63,883 nucleotides of DNA. Origin: Planctomycetota bacterium (GTDB lineage Bacteria > Planctomycetota > UBA1135 > JADKAF01). The DNA is taken from positions 1 through 63,883 of the forward strand of contig JAEUHW010000190.1 in NCBI GenBank assembly GCA_016793245.1, given 5' to 3'. The position numbers were made by a program, and so were the translations under genes. Of the stretch, positions 18,058-26,854 are shown in pieces (the stretch's first letter is position 1; the number at the start of each line of letters is the position of its first letter). The notes beneath the pieces are model-generated. The model searched no databases. It saw only the letters and a list, made by a program, of their open reading frames with translations, and was not told the origin of the DNA.

Positions 18058-18981
18058 ATGGTGCGACGTGTGTTGATCAGCGGGGCGAGTGGACTCGTCG
18101 GGCAGGCCCTCGCGGCAGCGCTGCGCGCTCGTGGCGACACGGTCGCGAGCCTCGTGCGTCGCGCGCCGAGCTCGCCGCTGGAGATCCCCTGGGATCCGCG
18201 GGGAGGCTGGCTCGATCCGGACCACCTGCGCGGCTTCGATGCGGTCGTCCACCTCGCCGGCGAGAACGTCGGCGCCGGTCGCTGGACCGCCGCGCGACGC
18301 GCCGCGATCGCGAGCAGCCGGATCGAAGGCACGCGGCTCCTCGCCACGAGCCTCTGCGCCGCGAATGCCGAGCCGCCGCCCTTCGTCGCGGCCTCGGCGA
18401 CGGGGTTCTACGGCGATCGCGGGGAGGAGCGCCTCGACGAGGCGAGCGCGCCCGGCGCGGGCTTCCTCGCCGAGACCTGCGTCGCGTGGGAAGCGCAGGC
18501 GGAGCCGCTGCGCGCGCGCGGGGGCCGCGTCGTGCACCTGCGGACGAGCCTGGTTCTCGCGCGGAAGGGCGGCGCGCTCGCGAAGATGCTGCTCCCCTTC
18601 CGCCTCGGCCTGGGCGGGCGCATCGGCAGCGGGCGGCAATGGTGGAGCTGGATCGCGCTCGAGGACTTGGTCGCGATCTATCTGCGTTCCCTCGACGAGC
18701 CGAGCTGGTCGGGGCCGATCAACGCCACCGCTCCCGAGCCGGTCACGAATCTGCAATTCACCCGCGCGCTCGGCAGCGCGCTGCACCGGCCGACGATCTT
18801 CCCGCTGCCGGCCTTCGCGGCGCGCCTGATGCTCGGCCGCGAGATGGCGAACGAGCTCTTGCTCGCGAGCGCGCGCGTCGAGCCGCGCTTCTTAGCTCAG
18901 CACGGCTTCGCCTTCCGGTATCCCGAGCTCGGCGCGGCGCTGCGCGCGGTGCTCGGCGTTCGCGGATCCGCGCCGGCGTGA
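18058..18981 (+). CDS. TIGR01777-family NAD(P)-dependent epimerase
   Basis: A 307-residue extended SDR of the TIGR01777/YfcH group. It has the nucleotide-binding GASGLVGQ near the N-terminus, then VVHLAGENVGAGRWTAARR, ASATGFYGDRGEE and, late, the C-terminal NATAPEPVTNLQFTRALG typical of this family. The physiological reaction of the family is not established. The ATG at 18058 was chosen over an upstream frame because GGAGAAAGG precedes it and the Rossmann motif starts at once. Its TGA overlaps the GTG start of the next gene (GTGA). Confidence 0.9.
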   Translation: MVRRVLISGASGLVGQALAAALRARGDTVASLVRRAPSSPLEIPWDPRGGWLDPDHLRGFDAVVHLAGENVGAGRWTAARRAAIASSRIEGTRLLATSLCAANAEPPPFVAASATGFYGDRGEERLDEASAPGAGFLAETCVAWEAQAEPLRARGGRVVHLRTSLVLARKGGALAKMLLPFRLGLGGRIGSGRQWWSWIALEDLVAIYLRSLDEPSWSGPINATAPEPVTNLQFTRALGSALHRPTIFPLPAFAARLMLGREMANELLLASARVEPRFLAQHGFAFRYPELGAALRAVLGVRGSAPA

Positions 18982-19892
18982 AGCCCGCGCGCGAGCTCTG
19001 CTTCGGCATCGACTGCAGCGGCGCGCGCGGACCTGCGCTGCCCGGGCTCTGCGTGGCGAGAGCGACGCTGGGCGCGCGTGCTCCAGAGCTCGTCGCCGCG
19101 CCCGACGGCGCGCGGCATTGGTCGCGCGGCGCGCTGCGCGCTTTCCTCGTCGAGATCGCGCGCGGGTCGACGCGCGCCGTCGCGGGCTTCGATGCCTCGT
19201 TCGGCGCGGCGTGGTGCGACGAGCGGAGCTACTTCCCCGGGCTCGCGGAGGCGCCGCGCGATGCGCCGAGCCTCTGGGCCGCGGTCGAGGCGCACTGCGC
19301 GGCCGACGCGGATGGCTACGCCGGCGCGCTCTATCTCGACGCGCACCACGCGTGGTCGCCGTGGCTTCTCACGCCGCGCGGTCGCGGAGTGCATTGGCGC
19401 CATCGCCCGCGGGTCACCGATCGCGCCGCCGCGTCCGTAGCCTCGGGCGCAACGCCGTCCTCGACCTTCCACTTCGTGGGTCCGGCCGCGGTCGGCGCCG
19501 CGAGCTTCGCGCTCTGGCGCCTCTTCCACGCGCTGCGCTCAGAGCTCGGCGAACGCCTCGCGATCTGGCCGATGGATCCGCCGGAGCGCTGCGAGCGCGC
19601 GACGCTGCTCTTGGTCGAGGTCTTCCCCCGCCTCGCCTGGCTGCGCAGCGGCGCGGATCCGCGCGCGTGGAGCGACGCCGCGCAGCGAGCACGCGCGACG
19701 CGCTACGGCATCACCGCGCACGCGGCGCGCGCATTCGCTCCTTGCAGCGAGCACGAAGCCGACGCCTGGATCGCCTGCGCCGCGCTGCGCGCCGATCTCG
19801 ATCATCCCGAGCTCTGGGATCTCTCCGCCCATCCGCCCGAAGTCGCCCGCTGCGAAGGCTGGATCCTCGGCGCTCCTCCCACTGTACAGTAA
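18978..19892 (+). CDS. DUF429-like protein ending inside a palindrome
   Basis: A 304-residue protein starting at a GTG that overlaps the preceding stop by 4 nt. The N-terminus FGIDCSGARG resembles the FGIDFSGA opening of DUF429-like RNase H-fold proteins, and conserved-looking acidic positions recur (GFDASFG, LLVEVFPRLAWL, HEADAWIACAALRADLD). A function cannot be assigned; the family call is by eye and moderate. The TAA lies within the left arm of palindrome copy B, so the last residues (P-T-V-Q) come from the repeat. The gene may have been trimmed or extended when the element arrived. Confidence 0.65.
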   Translation: MKPARELCFGIDCSGARGPALPGLCVARATLGARAPELVAAPDGARHWSRGALRAFLVEIARGSTRAVAGFDASFGAAWCDERSYFPGLAEAPRDAPSLWAAVEAHCAADADGYAGALYLDAHHAWSPWLLTPRGRGVHWRHRPRVTDRAAASVASGATPSSTFHFVGPAAVGAASFALWRLFHALRSELGERLAIWPMDPPERCERATLLLVEVFPRLAWLRSGADPRAWSDAAQRARATRYGITAHAARAFAPCSEHEADAWIACAALRADLDHPELWDLSAHPPEVARCEGWILGAPPTVQ

Positions 19893-19920
19893 AGGTGCCT
19901 GGCACCTTAGCTGTACAGTG
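19880..19920. repeat. Palindromic element, copy B (core GGTGCCTGGCACC)
   Basis: A 41-nt inverted repeat with left arm 19880-19899, centre T at 19900 and right arm 19901-19920; 18 of 20 positions pair. The outer arm is CACTGTACAG, shared with copy C. It lies between converging genes and contains the TAA (19890-19892) of the plus-strand gene, so it is well placed as a bidirectional terminator. Confidence 0.85.
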
Positions 19921-19931
19921 ACGGGGAGCGG

Positions 19932-20969
19932 CTACCAGAGCGCGCGGAAGACCTCGTCGCGCCAGCGCTCGCGCGCGGCGAGCTCGCCCGCGAGGATCGC
20001 CTCCAAGGTCACGCCGCGCGGAGGATCTTGGATCTCGGCGAGCGCCGCGAAGAGCGCGCGGCGGACGTTTCCGTCGGGATGATCGAGCAGGTTCCAGAGC
20101 GTCAGTGAGTCGCGCTGCGTCGCTTCGGCGAGCAGCTGCTCTACGTCGCGCGGATCTCCGCTCGCGCTGGCATCGAGGCGGCGCAGCGCGTCGAGGAAGA
20201 GCGTGCTCGCGTCGTTCCAATGCGGCGTGCTCGGCGGCGCGTCCGTGGAGGAACTGAGACGCGCGCCTGCGGGGACGTGCAGCTTCCGGCCGCGCGCTTC
20301 GAACGAGACCGCGCCGCTCAGCACCTCGAGCGTCGTGAAGCCGTCCTCGCGCACGGTCGTGCGGTACTTGCAGCCGAGATCCACGGCGATGCCGGCGGGA
20401 GTTCCGATCTGGAAGACGCGCGGCGCGGCGGCGACGTTCGCCTCCGCGGCGCCGACCTCGAGGGCCACGCGATAGCTGCCCTCGCCGCTCGCGCCGAGCG
20501 GTGCTTCGATGCGCAGCGCGGCGCCGGGCAACAGCTCGAGGAAGCCGATGTCGCCGACGGTGAGGACGGTGCTCGCGCCGGCCTCGACCACGAGGCGCTC
20601 TCCCGGAACGAGCGCCGCGCCGATCTCCAACGCGCGCGGCGCCGCCCCTTCGACGCGCACGCTGCCGCGCACGGAGCGCACGGCGAAGCGCGCGCTCGGC
20701 GACGCAGGTTCCTCGGAGCCGCCGCGGAAGAGGAGCAGCCAAGCCGCGAGCAACGCCGCCGCGGCGAGCAGCGCGCCGCCGAGCACGCGCCAGGTGCGCC
20801 ATCGCGACTTTGGAACCTCCGCGAGCCGCGCGGGGTCCAGCGTCCCGCTCCAGCGCGCCCCCGCGAGCGCTTCGCCGAGGCGTTCCTCGTAGCCCTCGAA
20901 GCCCGGGAGCGGATCCTCTCGCCACGGCTCGCGCCGCGCGTGAGGCTCGTTCGATCGTTCGGCGCTCAT
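19932..20969 (-). CDS. FecR-like membrane regulator
   Basis: A 345-residue protein with a cytoplasmic N-terminus of about 60 residues, one TM segment (about 62-81, LGGALLAAAALLAAWLLLF) and an extracytoplasmic FecR domain at about 95-240. The FecR-type stretch runs GDIGFLELLPGAALRIEAP to FQIGTPAGIAVDLGCKYRTT and VLSGAVSFEARG. A helical C-terminal part of about 100 residues follows. FecR proteins control a partner ECF sigma factor; here the sigma gene lies directly upstream with a 4-nt ATGA overlap. The input signal is unknown, and no outer-membrane receptor gene is adjacent. Confidence 0.88.
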   Translation of the reverse strand: MSAERSNEPHARREPWREDPLPGFEGYEERLGEALAGARWSGTLDPARLAEVPKSRWRTWRVLGGALLAAAALLAAWLLLFRGGSEEPASPSARFAVRSVRGSVRVEGAAPRALEIGAALVPGERLVVEAGASTVLTVGDIGFLELLPGAALRIEAPLGASGEGSYRVALEVGAAEANVAAAPRVFQIGTPAGIAVDLGCKYRTTVREDGFTTLEVLSGAVSFEARGRKLHVPAGARLSSSTDAPPSTPHWNDASTLFLDALRRLDASASGDPRDVEQLLAEATQRDSLTLWNLLDHPDGNVRRALFAALAEIQDPPRGVTLEAILAGELAARERWRDEVFRALW

Positions 20970-21544
20970 CGCGGCACCTCCCCGCTCCAGCGCTCGCGGA
21001 GCAGCTTCAAGCCGCGGCAGAGGTTCACGCGCACGGAGCCGGGGGTGAGCTCGGTCACGGCGGCGATCTCCTCGGTGCTGAGCCCTTCGACATAGCGCAG
21101 CGCGATCGTCTCGCGATAGGCCTCGGGCAGCGCGCGCAACTCCGCGAGCAGCTCTTCCTGCTCGAGGCGCGCCAAGCCATGCTCCGCGCCGCGGCCCGCG
21201 GCGAGCCCATCGACCGCGATCTCCCGCGCGAGGCGCCGCCCGCGGCGCTCGTCGCTGCGGCGGACCGAGCGCGCGCGATGGCGCGCGATCGCGGCGATCC
21301 AGGCACGGAAGCGCTCCGCCTCACGCAGCTCGCCGAGCTTCCGCCACGCCTGCACGAAGACCTCCTGCACGACATCCTCGGCGGCATGGCGATCGACGGA
21401 GCCCAACGCGAGCGCGTGCACGAGAGGCGCGTGCCGCCCGTAGAGCGCTGCGAACGCACACGCGTCCCCGCGCCGCGCCGCGTGGAGCAGCTCGGCGTCG
21501 CTCGGCCCTTCGGCCTCCACTGACGCGCTCTTCGTGCCAGGCAA
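20966..21544 (-). CDS. ECF-type RNA polymerase sigma factor
   Basis: About 192 residues, with sigma region 2 (DAELLHAARRGDACAFAALY, then VVQEVFVQAWRKLGELREAE and FRAWIAAIARHRARS) and region 4 (LPEAYRETIALRYVEGLSTE, ELTPGSVRVNLCRGLKLLRE). The listed start is a TTG whose first bases, TTGCCTGGCAC, match the palindrome core. A GTG at 21520 is an equally good or better start and gives 184 residues. It is coupled by a 4-nt overlap to the FecR-like gene, its likely regulator. Confidence 0.9.
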   Translation of the reverse strand: MPGTKSASVEAEGPSDAELLHAARRGDACAFAALYGRHAPLVHALALGSVDRHAAEDVVQEVFVQAWRKLGELREAERFRAWIAAIARHRARSVRRSDERRGRRLAREIAVDGLAAGRGAEHGLARLEQEELLAELRALPEAYRETIALRYVEGLSTEEIAAVTELTPGSVRVNLCRGLKLLRERWSGEVPR

Positions 21545-21602
21545 CCCGTGCTCCGATCGGAACCTCGCCCTCGACGCCGTTCACTGCCCGCGCGTTAGCG
21601 CG

Positions 21603-21645
21603 CCACTGTACAGAAAAGGTGCCTGGCACCTTTTCTGTACAGTGG
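21603..21645. repeat. Palindromic element, copy C (perfect, core GGTGCCTGGCACC)
   Basis: A 43-nt perfect inverted repeat: 21-nt arms at 21603-21623 and 21625-21645 around the T at 21624. The outer arm CCACTGTACAG matches copy B, and an AAAA/TTTT pair borders the core. It lies 4 nt past the stop of the large helicase gene (minus strand), so it may terminate that operon. Confidence 0.9.
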
Positions 21646-21649
21646 ACGG

Positions 21650-24600
21650 CTAGAGGAGCTTCTGGAGGCGGCGGAGGACGGTGTCGCGTTGCTCGCGCCA
21701 GTCCTTGGCGAAGACGCGGGCGACCTTCCAGCCGAAGGAGCCCAAGATGCGCGGGCGTAGGACGTGGCGCTCCAGGAGGTCGCCGGTGGCGTAGTGCTCG
21801 TCGGTGTCGACGAGGATGCCGAGGGCGAAGCGCTCCTCCCCGGCCTTCCGCAGGGCGAGGTCGGTGCGGAAGCGCGAGGCGCCGATGCCGGTGCTGACCT
21901 CGTGGCCGAGGGAACGCAGCGCCGCGGCGAGATCCTCCACGACGGCCTCGCGCGGCACCTCGTCGCGCGCCTTCGCGTCGGGCGAGAACTCCTGCAGGAT
22001 GCGCTTCGCCTGCTCTTCCTTGCCGAGCGAGATCGCCTCGGCGTAGCGCAGGTAGCGGGAGAAGCAGAGCGCGCCGTCGTTCCAGGTGTTCGTGATGCGC
22101 TCGCCCTTCATCGAGGCGACCACGATCATGTGCCGCTTCGCCCGCGAGAACACGACGTTCAAGCGCTTCTCGCCGCCGCCCTGGTTGATCGGGCCGAAGT
22201 TCATGCGCACCTGCCCGCGCGCATCCGGGCCGTAGCAGACCGAGAGCAGGATCACGTCGCGCTCGTCGCCCTGCACGTTCTCCAGGTTCTTCACGAAGAG
22301 GCCGACGAACGCGCCGTCTTCCTCGCGCTCTTCCTCCAGCGCGAGCTGCTCGGCGAAGCTCTCGTCCTCGGCGGCGAGCTTCTCCAGCGCCTGCTCGATC
22401 TCGCTCTGCTGCGCCTGCGAGAACGCGACGACGCCGAGCGAGAGCTTCTTCTCGGAGCGCAGCAGCGCGCGCACGAGCCGCGCGAGATAGGCGGCCTCGG
22501 AGGGATTGCGCTGGCGATCGTAGACGGCCGCTTCCATCTCGTGGAACGAGATCGGCCGATCGAGACAGCGCGCGGCGAGATCGACGCCGTCCAGCGTCGC
22601 GAGATCCGCGGGCACGAGGATGCGCTCGCGCTCGCGCGGGATCGCGACGTCGGGGATCGTGAGCAGGTTCCGCCCGTAGAACGCCGCGTTGGAGAAGCGG
22701 ATCAGCGCCTCCGAGCGGCTGCGGTAGTGCCAGCCCAGCATGCAGCTGTCGAGATGCGCGGCGGCGTGCGAGAGGAAGCTCTCGGCCTCGAGCCCCACAC
22801 TCGTCTCCGAGCCGATCTCATCGCGGAAGACGAGCTGGTCTTCTTCCGGCTCCTTCCGCGCCGAGAAGAAGTTGGTCGGCGGGAGCTGCTTCTCGTCGCC
22901 GACGACGATCGCCTGCGCGCCTCGGAAGAGCGTCGGCACGGACTCCTCGAGCGGGATCTGCGACGCCTCGTCGAAGATCACCACATCGAACACCTGGTGA
23001 TCGAGCGGCAACGTGTCCGACACCGAGAGCGGGCTCATCAGCCACACCGGCTTCAGCGCGCGGAGATACGCGCCGCTCTCGCCGGCCGACAGATCGCGGA
23101 TGCTCTTCCAGCGCATGACCTTGCCGAGCTCGTGCTCGAGCTCGCGCTTGCCGCGCTGCAAGGCCTTCCGCGCCTCCTTCTCCTCGACGGCGACGCCTGC
23201 TTCGGTCGCGCCCGCGCGCGCGACCAGCGCGCGGAAGCGCTGATGCGCGAGCGCCACCACGTGCGCGCCATTCGCCGCGCGTAGCTCGTCCCACGCGCTC
23301 CCGAGCTTCTCGGCGAGCGCCTCCAGCTCGCGGCCCGCGATCGCGTGCAGCGCCTTGTCGGCGCGATAGCGGCGCAGGATCGCCGCCGCCACGAGGCGCC
23401 CTTCCAGCACCGCCGACGAGCGCGGTGATTCGAGCACGCACGCGATCAGCTCCGGCGGCAACGCGGCGAAACGCTGGAGCTGCGGCAGGATCTCGGGCAA
23501 GCGGTGCTTCGTCGCGCGCAGCGCCGCGAGCTCGCGCGCGTGCACGGCGAGCGCACCGCTCGGCGGCGCCGACCACAGCACCGCGGCTTCCGAGCGGAAC
23601 CGCTCGAGCACGGCTCCGGCGCGGGCCAACGCGTCGATGGCCAAGCCGAGCCCGGGCTCCTCCAGCGCGCGCTGGCGCAGTGCGCGCGCGACCGGTGCAC
23701 GATCGCGCGCGGCCTCCTCGGCGAGCAGGGCCTCCAGCGCCTCGGCGTCGTATTCGAGCTGGAGCTCCGAGCGGGCCGCGCGATCCGCCGCCGCGAGCGC
23801 CTCTTCGGCCGCGTAGCGCGCCCGCAGCTTCGAGAGCACCGCGCCGATCTCGGGCTCGATCGTGTGCGCGCGAAAGTCGTAGCGCGCGTTCACGATCTTC
23901 TTCAGCTTCCACCAGCCCGGCCGCAGCCAGCGCAGGAACGCGCGCTCGGTCCGTTCGCAGAGCGCCTCCACCGTCTCGAGCTCGCTCGGCGGCAGCGGAT
24001 CCTTCCACGCTTGCGCCGCCTGCTTCGCCGCGAGCAGCGCCTCGCGCAGGCCCTTCCGCTGGGCGGCGAGCTCGCGCAGACGCGCGCGCTTGCCGCTCTG
24101 CGGCGCGAGGAGCTCCAGAGCGCCGGCGCGCGCGAGCTCCGCCAAGCTTCGCGCGGCCTCGATGCGCTCGGCGAGCGTCTCGGGATCGTCCTCGAGCGAA
24201 GCCAGTCCCTGCGCGCTCGCGAGCGCACGCTCGAGCTCGGCGAACGCCTGCTCCGTCGCCTGCAGCGCTTCTTCGGTGCGCGCGAGCGGTCGCTCCGCGC
24301 GCAGGACGCCGACGTGCAGGCGCGCCAGCGCGCAGTGCGCGACCGCTTCGCCGAGGCCGCTCTCGCGGAGCTCCCGCTCGAGCAGCAGCACCGCTTCGCC
24401 GCCCGCCTGCCAGAGGGCATAACCGGGCCAGCGCTCCGCTTCGGCGTCGTCGAGCGGCTCCTCGCCGTTCCCCCGTTCGTCCTCGGAGCGCGGTCGATCG
24501 AGCTCCACCGCGCGCGAGAGGAGCGCGCGGAGCGACGTGCCATCGCGTTCGAGGGCGAGCCCCATCGCCTCATCGAACGCGCGCAGCGAATCGCTCGCGC

Positions 24601-26854
24601 GGCGCAGCTTCGCGGAAGCCTGCTCGCGCACAGAGGCGGTCTTCGGCGCTTCGTCGTCGCTACCCGCCCAATCTTCGTAGGTCGCCTTCAGCTCTTGGAT
24701 GAACGCCTTCTTGTCGCCCTGCGAATCGTGGATCAGGACGCAGAGCCGCTCCAGCCCGCTCTGCTTCAAGCGCTCGTGCACGACGTCGATCGCGGCGCGC
24801 TTCTCGCAGACGAAGAGCACGCGCCGCCCGAGGGCCACCTGATCGGCGATCAAGTTCGTGATCGTCTGCGACTTGCCCGTGCCGGGCGGCCCTTGGATCA
24901 GGAACGACTCCTGCGCGCGCGCGCGCCGCAGCGTCGCGAGCTGCGTGGGATCGCAAGCGACGATCGGATGCAGCTCCTCCCAACCGGCGTGCTCCGCGCT
25001 CGGCGGCGACGGCACGGCGGCGGGCCGCGAAGCAGGCTCCTCCTCCTCGCCGAGCGGGAAGAGCGCCTCGAACGCCGGCTGGCGCAGCTCTTCGTCGCTC
25101 GCCAGCACCGCGTAATCGCGCACCAGCGACATGCGCCGATAGTGGAAGTGCCCGAGCACGAGCGACGAGAGATCGAAGTCCCAGGTGTAGGGATTCGAAG
25201 CGCCTTCGGCGTCGAGGCGGAAGAAGCTCCGCTCGCGCACCGCCGGATCGACGCCGCTCGTGCGCTCCGGCCCGGCCATCTCGAGCGCGCGGGGCTTGGG
25301 GCGCTCCTCGACGAGCTCCTCGCCGAGCAACGCGGGCGGCACCACGTGGCGCTTGTAGAGCTCGAGCCCGAGCGGGCGCAGGCGTTCCTTCTCGTAGGAG
25401 TAGTCGATCTGCCCGAAGCTCCGCGCCTCCGTGGCCGCTTGCGAGCGCCGCCTCCAGAGATCGACGCGCGCGCGCGCGCGCTTCACCAGCAGCTCGATCC
25501 GCGGACGATCGATGCGACGCAGCTCCACCGCGGGTTCGCTGGCCGTGATCGCACGCTGGAGCGCGGCGTGGAGCTCCAGCACCGCGGCGTAGCTGAGAGG
25601 AACGCTCTCCGGGAGCTCCAAGCCATAGAGGCGCTCGAGATGATGGCGCAACGCCGGGTTCACCTCGGCCTCTTCCGCCAGAGGAACCAGGCGATAGCGA
25701 TCCTTGACCCCCTTCTTCTTCTCGATCGCGACCGGCAGCAGCAAGAGCGGCGAGTGGATGCGCTCCTCCTTCTCGCCCTTCAAGTCGTGCCAGCGCAGGA
25801 AGACCAGCGCCAGCCGCAGCGGAGAGAAGCCGGTCTCGCGGCGATGGCGAGCGTCTTCGGTGCGCAGTCGATCGAGCAGCCCCGGCAGATAGGGCGCTTC
25901 TTCGAAACGGAGCACTTTCTCGAGCTCGATCGCGCGGCCCTCCGCGAGCATCTCGGCCAGCTCCGCGTTCCAGACGAGCAGCGAGCGCGGATCGATGCGC
26001 GCGACGTCGAGCACGAGCGGGACCGAGGCCTCGGTCGCGTTCAGCATGCCGAGGCTCGGCTGGAAGTAGAGCAATCGATTGCGACGCGAGATCTCGAAGA
26101 GGCGATCGCGCAGCGTCTCCAGCAGCGCGGAACGGCGCTCGGCGCGCGGCATCGCGCGCAGCGACTCCTGCACGCTCGCTCCGACCTCGCCGCGGAAGTC
26201 GCGGTAACCGCGCAAGAGCTGCAAGATCTGCCTCAGGTCGCGCGCTCGCGCGGCGCGCGGCAGCTCGGTCATTTGCGCGATGGCGCGCGCGACGGCGGGA
26301 TCGAGCTCCTTCTGCAGCACGAAGAGGTTCGCGCGATGCTGCGCGAAGCGCTGCAGATGCTCCAACCGCGCGAAGTCGAGCCCGAGGGCCAGCGCAGCGA
26401 GCAACATCCCGAGCTGCAGCACGTCGCTCGGCGCATCGTGGACGCCGAGCTCGTGCTCGACGCAGCGCCAATCGGGCAGATAGGCGAGGTGCTGCGCGGC
26501 ACCGAGCTTCTCGCGCGCGTCGAGCGAACGCAGCTCGGGCGCGTGCGAAGAGCTCGCATCCACCTCGAAGCGCCGCACGACCTCGACCGCGCCGCCCGCC
26601 TTGGGCTGCAGCGGATCGAGCACGCGAGCGTCACCTCGCGGCTCCCCGAGCTCGGCCGCGGGGAACCAGAGCGCTGCGGCTTCGACGCGGACCCCGCGCA
26701 GGCCTTCGAGCGGAGCGACGCGTCCGCACTCGTGGGCCTCGGCGACCTGCTCGAAGAGCGGTGCACAGAGCCCGATCACGTCCGCGGTCGGGAGCGGACC
26801 GCTCTGGATCGCCGTCGCGATCCACTCCGGGAAACGCAGGACCGCGCCGCTCAT
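21650..26854 (-). CDS. DUF4011 / superfamily 1 helicase with Vsr-like C-terminus
   Basis: A 1734-residue protein. The N-terminal region holds a DUF4011-type segment (about 190-480), including RDRLFEISRRNRLLYFQPSL. The split SF1 helicase has Walker A QGPPGTGKSQTITN near 654-661 and, after a roughly 640-residue helical insert, Walker B FDEAS near 1294, GDEKQLPP near 1318, and later C-terminal helicase motifs (ENVQGDERDVILLS; RLNVVFSRAKRHM). The last 80 residues resemble the Vsr/MTES_1575 nuclease fold (FRTDLALR, FGWKVARVFAKDW). Such proteins act on nucleic acid, and the architecture has been reported among antiphage genes. Its ATG overlaps the upstream protease stop by 4 nt. The nuclease core may be altered: GILVDTDEHY replaces the usual GIECDG-like site. 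Confidence 0.9.
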   Translation of the reverse strand: MSGAVLRFPEWIATAIQSGPLPTADVIGLCAPLFEQVAEAHECGRVAPLEGLRGVRVEAAALWFPAAELGEPRGDARVLDPLQPKAGGAVEVVRRFEVDASSSHAPELRSLDAREKLGAAQHLAYLPDWRCVEHELGVHDAPSDVLQLGMLLAALALGLDFARLEHLQRFAQHRANLFVLQKELDPAVARAIAQMTELPRAARARDLRQILQLLRGYRDFRGEVGASVQESLRAMPRAERRSALLETLRDRLFEISRRNRLLYFQPSLGMLNATEASVPLVLDVARIDPRSLLVWNAELAEMLAEGRAIELEKVLRFEEAPYLPGLLDRLRTEDARHRRETGFSPLRLALVFLRWHDLKGEKEERIHSPLLLLPVAIEKKKGVKDRYRLVPLAEEAEVNPALRHHLERLYGLELPESVPLSYAAVLELHAALQRAITASEPAVELRRIDRPRIELLVKRARARVDLWRRRSQAATEARSFGQIDYSYEKERLRPLGLELYKRHVVPPALLGEELVEERPKPRALEMAGPERTSGVDPAVRERSFFRLDAEGASNPYTWDFDLSSLVLGHFHYRRMSLVRDYAVLASDEELRQPAFEALFPLGEEEEPASRPAAVPSPPSAEHAGWEELHPIVACDPTQLATLRRARAQESFLIQGPPGTGKSQTITNLIADQVALGRRVLFVCEKRAAIDVVHERLKQSGLERLCVLIHDSQGDKKAFIQELKATYEDWAGSDDEAPKTASVREQASAKLRRASDSLRAFDEAMGLALERDGTSLRALLSRAVELDRPRSEDERGNGEEPLDDAEAERWPGYALWQAGGEAVLLLERELRESGLGEAVAHCALARLHVGVLRAERPLARTEEALQATEQAFAELERALASAQGLASLEDDPETLAERIEAARSLAELARAGALELLAPQSGKRARLRELAAQRKGLREALLAAKQAAQAWKDPLPPSELETVEALCERTERAFLRWLRPGWWKLKKIVNARYDFRAHTIEPEIGAVLSKLRARYAAEEALAAADRAARSELQLEYDAEALEALLAEEAARDRAPVARALRQRALEEPGLGLAIDALARAGAVLERFRSEAAVLWSAPPSGALAVHARELAALRATKHRLPEILPQLQRFAALPPELIACVLESPRSSAVLEGRLVAAAILRRYRADKALHAIAGRELEALAEKLGSAWDELRAANGAHVVALAHQRFRALVARAGATEAGVAVEEKEARKALQRGKRELEHELGKVMRWKSIRDLSAGESGAYLRALKPVWLMSPLSVSDTLPLDHQVFDVVIFDEASQIPLEESVPTLFRGAQAIVVGDEKQLPPTNFFSARKEPEEDQLVFRDEIGSETSVGLEAESFLSHAAAHLDSCMLGWHYRSRSEALIRFSNAAFYGRNLLTIPDVAIPRERERILVPADLATLDGVDLAARCLDRPISFHEMEAAVYDRQRNPSEAAYLARLVRALLRSEKKLSLGVVAFSQAQQSEIEQALEKLAAEDESFAEQLALEEEREEDGAFVGLFVKNLENVQGDERDVILLSVCYGPDARGQVRMNFGPINQGGGEKRLNVVFSRAKRHMIVVASMKGERITNTWNDGALCFSRYLRYAEAISLGKEEQAKRILQEFSPDAKARDEVPREAVVEDLAAALRSLGHEVSTGIGASRFRTDLALRKAGEERFALGILVDTDEHYATGDLLERHVLRPRILGSFGWKVARVFAKDWREQRDTVLRRLQKLL

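Noticed and set aside
21619..21897. Small frame beginning MPGTFSVQW at the palindrome
   Set aside because: It arises from the repeat sequence itself and runs into antisense of the helicase gene.
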